This document shows positions 15,596 to 18,398 of a stretch of 18,398 nucleotides of DNA, piece after piece. The notes beneath the pieces were generated by a model. The model was not told the DNA's origin. It saw nothing but the letters and a program-made list of their open reading frames with translations, and searched no databases. The stretch is from Nostoc sp. GT001 (lineage in GTDB: Bacteria > Cyanobacteriota > Cyanobacteriia > Cyanobacteriales > Nostocaceae): NCBI RefSeq assembly GCF_030382115.1, contig NZ_JAUDRJ010000002.1:70455-88852 (forward strand), given 5' to 3'. Position numbers and translations under genes: made by a program. Position 1 is the first letter of the stretch; the number at the start of each line of letters is the position of its first letter.

Positions 15596-16192
15596 TCAGC
15601 CTGTTACCAGTCCTGCAAGCAAGTCTCCGACTACAACTGTGAGGGCAACGATAATTGGTGTACGGGCGATTGTTTGCCAATCCTCGTCGTTTCTGGCTGA
15701 TTGAACGACCCGGATTAGACCAATACCAAGGTAAATTAAGAACAAACCGCGCAGTACTGCGAATACGTATTTGATGATGTCTGCGTCAACACCTGTAAAA
15801 TACTCTGTGAAAAAGTCCTCTGCGTTTTGCATGAACTGCGCGTTTGCGGGTGCAGCGGCCATATCCAACATAAATATTACACCTACTAAGCAGAACAAGA
15901 CGGTATAGATATTGATGCCATACTTGCGCTGCCATTTCTCGAAGTTGGAAAGTAGCAAGTTTGCTTCCTTGGGTAGTAACGCTACAATACCAGTTCCAAA
16001 AGCCAGCGATGCCATTACCATGTGATGAATGGAGATATCTGCAATCATCAAGCCAGTACCAACTGCCATTAGTCCGGCGATGCTGGCGTTTTCTTTCCAA
16101 TTGCGACGGCGACGGGTGGGAGCGGGGTATCCGTATTCTTCGTAGGAAGGAATGCGGTCATTGCTAAAATTAGATTCGTAGTCTGTTCTCAT
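15596..16192 (-). CDS. VirB2/TrbC-like prepilin with a long three-helix leader
   Basis: VirB2 proteins are processed to small pilins with two membrane helices. This 198-aa product starts at ATG with a charged N-terminus (RRRRNWK at 27-33), two short hydrophobic helices (about 36-52 and 56-73), a cytoplasm-like segment, and a third helix (94-113) that ends in AAAPANA, a good signal-peptidase site after residue 118. Cutting there leaves 80 residues beginning QFMQNAEDF, with two hydrophobic helices (about 140-163 and 176-195) joined by a polar loop QSARNDEDW. This is the size and topology of mature VirB2/TrbC, and A. tumefaciens VirB2 also begins with Gln after its cut. The 118-residue leader is unusual. 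The place as first gene of the operon, before the VirB3-like gene, agrees with a pilin. If uncut, it would simply be a five-helix membrane protein. Confidence 0.7.
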   Translation of the reverse strand: MRTDYESNFSNDRIPSYEEYGYPAPTRRRRNWKENASIAGLMAVGTGLMIADISIHHMVMASLAFGTGIVALLPKEANLLLSNFEKWQRKYGINIYTVLFCLVGVIFMLDMAAAPANAQFMQNAEDFFTEYFTGVDADIIKYVFAVLRGLFLIYLGIGLIRVVQSARNDEDWQTIARTPIIVALTVVVGDLLAGLVTG

Positions 16193-16303
16193 AAAAAAAG
16201 TAGATGATTTCGTAAATTACTGGATGAAACTTTGTAGGGGTAATTACGACTGAATTACTGCTTTATTCCGTTGGCGGAGTCTGCTCCTAGTACATAGTTT
16301 GGA

Positions 16304-16325
16304 TTGGAGCAAATCTCTGCTCCAA
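16304..16325. other. 22-nt hairpin TTGGAGCA/TGCTCCAA
   Basis: Perfect 8-bp arms surround a 6-nt loop. A half-related GGAG-TCTG-CTCC lies just beside it (16277-16288), so the stretch 16277-16325 has several alternative pairings. No T tract follows on either side. It lies about 110 bp upstream of the prepilin gene, probably within its 5' leader or operator region. Confidence 0.55.
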
Positions 16326-16487
16326 CTTCTCGCTTGTAAACCTATTTTATGAGACTAATATCCGTAAAAGCATCTAAGAATTTTCCATTTTTAAACACTA
16401 TGATTTTCAGTAAATCATTAGTAAAAAATTAGAAAAATTGCATTGACAACTTTCAACATTTAAATCAGTGGTTTATTTCATAATGTT

Positions 16488-16518
16488 TGACCCCCGATAT
16501 AGTCTATATCGGGGGTCA
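16488..16518. promoter_or_regulatory. Perfect 31-nt palindrome
   Basis: TGACCCCCGATATAG is followed by a single T and then its exact reverse complement, centred on 16503. The outer halves are GC-rich, in sharp contrast to the AT-rich surroundings. Neither side carries a T tract. It lies 73 bases beyond the DUF192 stop and about 300 bases before the prepilin gene. It could be an operator for a dimeric regulator, a cyanobacterial terminator without U tract for the upstream gene, or a structural DNA site. The sequence alone does not decide. Confidence 0.75.
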
Positions 16519-16591
16519 GTAATTGATATATGAGGTAGTGTAATTACGGTGTTTACCGTTAATTTACCGAGTGAAATAAATTGTCCGTCAA

Positions 16592-17149
16592 CTAATTCTG
16601 CGTTTGATTTGGGTTGAAGTCGAGATGGATCTTTTTACCCACTTTGAGGTTGAGGGTTTTGGTACTGTTAGCAGGTAGTTCGATAACTTGGTTAACAGGA
16701 TAGATGGAATCGTACTTAGGACAGGTTTTTGTTTTGCAGGGAGGAGCCGCCTCTACGATTGATTTTATAACTCCGTCTTGGAGAAATATCATATCTAAAG
16801 GAATATACGTATCCTGCATCCAAAGTTTAACTTTTTCAGGTTTTTTGAGGACAAATAGCATTCCGTGATTTTCGGGAATCGAGTCACGGAATTTGAGTCC
16901 GTGGGCATATTCTTTTCTATCGTCTGCTAGTTCAAGTTGAACTGTCTGATTATTACTGGTAAAGGTTGCACCAATAGGTAGATACTGGGGCTGGCGAGTC
17001 CAAAAGTATAGTGGTAGGGGTGAGAGAGCAGCAGTAAAACCAGCAATTGGCCCAACGATATTGAGAATTTTGAAAAACAGGCTTTTTTCTGGATTTTGTG
17101 CTTGTTTAGTTTGAATGTTGGTTTGAGCGGTTTGTCTTGTGACTTCCAT
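16592..17149 (-). CDS. Membrane-anchored DUF192 protein
   Basis: The 185-aa product has a cytoplasmic N-terminus of about 28 residues, one hydrophobic helix at about 28-49 (NIVGPIAGFTAALSPLPLYFW) and then a DUF192 domain. The family pattern is clear: VQLELADDRKEYAHGLKFRD, GMLFVLKKPEKVKLWMQDTY, IPLDMIFLQDG, then EAAPPCKTKTCPKYDS and VIELPANS. The two cysteines in PPC....CP are a conserved feature of one DUF192 subgroup. The biochemical role of the family is not established. The domain would face the periplasm or the thylakoid lumen. Start is ATG with no ribosome site. It is separated from the AAA gene by 313 bp and from the secretion operon by 399 bp, so it is probably transcribed on its own or as the tail of an upstream unit. 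Confidence 0.9.
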   Translation of the reverse strand: MEVTRQTAQTNIQTKQAQNPEKSLFFKILNIVGPIAGFTAALSPLPLYFWTRQPQYLPIGATFTSNNQTVQLELADDRKEYAHGLKFRDSIPENHGMLFVLKKPEKVKLWMQDTYIPLDMIFLQDGVIKSIVEAAPPCKTKTCPKYDSIYPVNQVIELPANSTKTLNLKVGKKIHLDFNPNQTQN

Positions 17150-17462
17150 AATCTTAGATAAATAAAGTAGTAGAGTGGTTAGAAATGGCAGGCATTATGA
17201 ACTTTTGAAATGTTTTGGCTACATTTGCTTTCGTTCAAACATGGTGAAACTTTGAATTTATTTATGATGTTTTCAAAGAAGTAGTCGTAACTCAGGAGTC
17301 AGAATTCAGGAGAAAGCTTGCGTAAGGCTTGAGGACTTTGTACGAATGACTCTTAACTGTTGGTTTAAAGCCTCATCAGAGTTGTTAAGCAAAACAAAAA
17401 AGTTTTTAACCACCAGCGCGAAACTCCTTCCTTTATGGCTGGAGTTCTTCTGACTCCTTTCA
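17150..17462. other. 313-bp gene-free region with a dispersed repeat
   Basis: Between the AAA ATPase and DUF192 genes I see no convincing gene. A 32-codon frame begins at an ATG overlapping the ATPase stop (TAATG), but its composition gives no support. The gap holds the inverted copy of the GACTCCTGAATTCT-type repeat (17292-17312) and a fragment of it at 17448-17457. On the gene strand a weak stem (GAACTCC/GGAGTTTC) is followed some 15 bases later by AAAAACTTTTTTG, which could end ATPase transcription, but the stem is imperfect and too far from the T tract for a firm call. Confidence 0.5.
17292..17312 (-). repeat. Inverted copy of the 14-mer intergenic repeat
   Basis: Read on the minus strand, this is 21 nt identical to 10203-10223 (begins CTCCTGAATTCTGACTCC). 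Both copies lie between genes and about 7 kb apart in opposite orientation. It is a dispersed repeat of the Nostoc type rather than a specific signal of this operon. Confidence 0.75.
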
Positions 17463-18398
17463 TTAGCTAAAAATCTCAATGTTACCAACAGCAAACTTGC
17501 TTTCATCGAGGGGACTACTAGGTAAAGCTTGTTGGTCAGCTTTGTTACGCATCGACTCGACTTTATCGGCTTCGCGGATGGCAAGCGGGTTAATCTGGCG
17601 GCGTTCTTCTAGTAATGCCTCGATTGTTAGTTCGAGTGCGGGGAGTTTGCTTGATGCGTAGGTATCTTCTATTACTGTTTCGCAGAATATGGTACTAGCG
17701 GCGCGTTCTACAATTGTCTGGATTTCTGCACCTACACACCGATTGGTGGCTTTAAGAATTCTGCGCCACTGTTCCTCGCTCCAGGGGTCGCCGCCATTGC
17801 GAAAACGTTCGTCAAATCGGGCAGCGTGCAGTTTGAAGATACTATATCTTTCCCCATTATTGGGCAGGTCTACCTTAAATAAATAGTCAAACCGTCCGGC
17901 ACGGGTGAGTTCGGGTGGCAGCCATTCCATGCGGTTGACTGAGGCGATGACCAGTACATCTGACGTGCGCTCTTGCATCCATGTCAACAGCCGACCAGCA
18001 AGCCGTTTGGCGAGGTCATCATCCCCGGCGAAGCCTTTATCGAAGTCGTCGAAGTACAAAATTACTTGATTGAGCCTATCTGCCAGTTGCAACAAGCGTT
18101 TAAGTTTCATTTCTGCTTGGTTGCCAAAACTTCTAAAGTTGCCCCAATCGACCATGATCAGGGGAATACCCATATTCTGGGAACAGGCTTTTGCTGAGTG
18201 TGATTTTCCTGTCCCCGGTGGCCCCACAAGCATAATCCCTTTGGGTACACGCAGATTATATTGTTTAGCACGCGGGGTAAGCAATCGCTTGAACTTTTTG
18301 AATGACTGCTGCATGAGTTCCAACCCACCAAGCTGGACTTTTGGCGGAGGTAAGAATTCAATGTCATACAAGCGGTTGAGCAGTTGAATTTTTTTGAT
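17463..18398 (-). CDS. AAA ATPase, Ycf46-like, 5' end beyond the window
   Basis: The frame stays open to the right edge: 311 residues are visible, and the codon that might be taken as a start (TTG at 18371) is internal, because nine sense codons precede it. The visible part is the ATPase core: VQLGGLELMQQSFKKF, Walker A GPPGTGKS (visible residues 59-66), Walker B ILYFDDFDKG (113-122), sensor-1 ASVNRMEWLPPE (153-164) and arginine finger TRAGRFD (165-171). The GGLE.....KR......YNL..PKG opening and the order of motifs resemble the Ycf46 subgroup of cyanobacteria and chloroplasts, which usually has an N-terminal domain not seen here. Walker B reads Asp-Asp instead of the usual Asp-Glu. The substrate is unknown; a role in remodelling conjugation or plasmid proteins is only suggested by location. 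Confidence 0.85.
   Translation of the reverse strand: MKKIQLLNRLYDIEFLPPPKVQLGGLELMQQSFKKFKRLLTPRAKQYNLRVPKGIMLVGPPGTGKSHSAKACSQNMGIPLIMVDWGNFRSFGNQAEMKLKRLLQLADRLNQVILYFDDFDKGFAGDDDLAKRLAGRLLTWMQERTSDVLVIASVNRMEWLPPELTRAGRFDYLFKVDLPNNGERYSIFKLHAARFDERFRNGGDPWSEEQWRRILKATNRCVGAEIQTIVERAASTIFCETVIEDTYASSKLPALELTIEALLEERRQINPLAIREADKVESMRNKADQQALPSSPLDESKFAVGNIEIFS

Larger units (their letters stand above)
16193..16591. promoter_or_regulatory. 399-bp gene-free region, probable control region of the secretion operon
   Basis: No ORF longer than about 18 codons is present on the gene strand. The region is AT-rich with two clear inverted repeats (16304-16325 and 16488-16518) and a weak imperfect one near 16545-16562 (TACGGT/ACCGTTA). 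It separates the DUF192 gene from the ten-gene secretion operon and is the longest gap in the window, so the operon promoter is most likely here. On the minus strand TTGTCA (16450-16445) could be a -35 box, but no good -10 lies at the right distance, so I assign no exact promoter. Confidence 0.45.

Noticed and set aside
16422..16450. Promoter for the secretion operon with TTGTCA as -35
   Set aside because: No -10 box better than four of six matches lies at 16-18 bp, so the call would be arbitrary in AT-rich DNA.
17360..17462. Intrinsic terminator after the AAA ATPase
   Set aside because: The stem is imperfect and separated by about 15 bases from the AAAAACTTTTTT tract; mentioned in the gap entry only.
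17306..17584. 92-codon minus-strand frame overlapping the ATPase 3' end
   Set aside because: It is mostly a shadow of the ATPase gene plus repeat-bearing intergenic DNA, with no family resemblance.
18369..18371. TTG at 18371 as start of the AAA ATPase
   Set aside because: Nine further sense codons in frame reach the window edge and the family has an N-terminal domain; the gene is cut by the edge.
166..18387. Plus-strand open frames of 60-142 codons throughout the window
   Set aside because: All lie opposite longer minus-strand genes, have no recognisable domains and biased compositions typical of antisense frames.
1..18398. CRISPR array, tRNA, rRNA, transposase or toxin-antitoxin genes
   Set aside because: No spacer-repeat pattern, cloverleaf sequence, DDE transposase motif or small paired toxin-antitoxin frames were seen on either strand.

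Overview
The window most likely comes from a plasmid (or integrated conjugative element) of a filamentous, Nostoc-type cyanobacterium. Six perfect copies of the cyanobacterial HIP1 octamer GCGATCGC lie in 18.4 kb, where chance predicts fewer than one. A GAATTCTGACTCCT-type intergenic repeat of the kind I associate with Nostocales occurs twice. Clear Shine-Dalgarno sequences are rare. All credible genes lie on the minus strand, so the region is read from right to left.

In reading order: (1) the 3' part of a Ycf46-like AAA ATPase that runs off the right edge; (2) a 313-bp gap with a dispersed repeat; (3) a membrane-anchored DUF192 protein; (4) a 399-bp gap with a perfect 31-nt palindrome and a second hairpin, the likely control region of the operon that follows; (5) a type IV secretion (mating-pair formation) operon with the layout VirB2-like prepilin, VirB3-like, VirB4 ATPase, VirB5-like, VirB6-like, VirB8-like, VirB10, VirB9-like, an unrecognised 470-aa membrane-anchored protein, and a VirD4/TraD-type coupling ATPase; (6) three further ORFs of unknown function (202, about 141 and 751 aa), two of which overlap by 161 nt in different frames; (7) at the left edge, an array of five copies of an 11-mer, two of them paired in each of two 52-bp tandem units and the fifth inside the end of the last gene.

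The gene order matches the canonical virB order except that virB10 precedes virB9. It fits what I remember of the cyanobacterial MPF_C class, whose marker genes are named after alr7204-alr7212 of Nostoc sp. PCC 7120. No VirB11 ATPase, VirB1 transglycosylase, separate VirB7 lipoprotein, relaxase or recognisable oriT is present.

Taken together, the coupling ATPase would hand DNA-protein substrates to a channel built from the VirB3/4/6/8/9/10-like parts, and the VirB2-like and VirB5-like proteins would form the pilus. Most component assignments rest on position, membrane topology and size; only VirB4, VirB10 and the coupling protein show motifs strong enough to stand alone. The least explained parts are the prepilin with its three-helix leader, the 470-aa protein with a four-cysteine domain, the 751-aa cytoplasmic protein, and the palindrome and 11-mer array.
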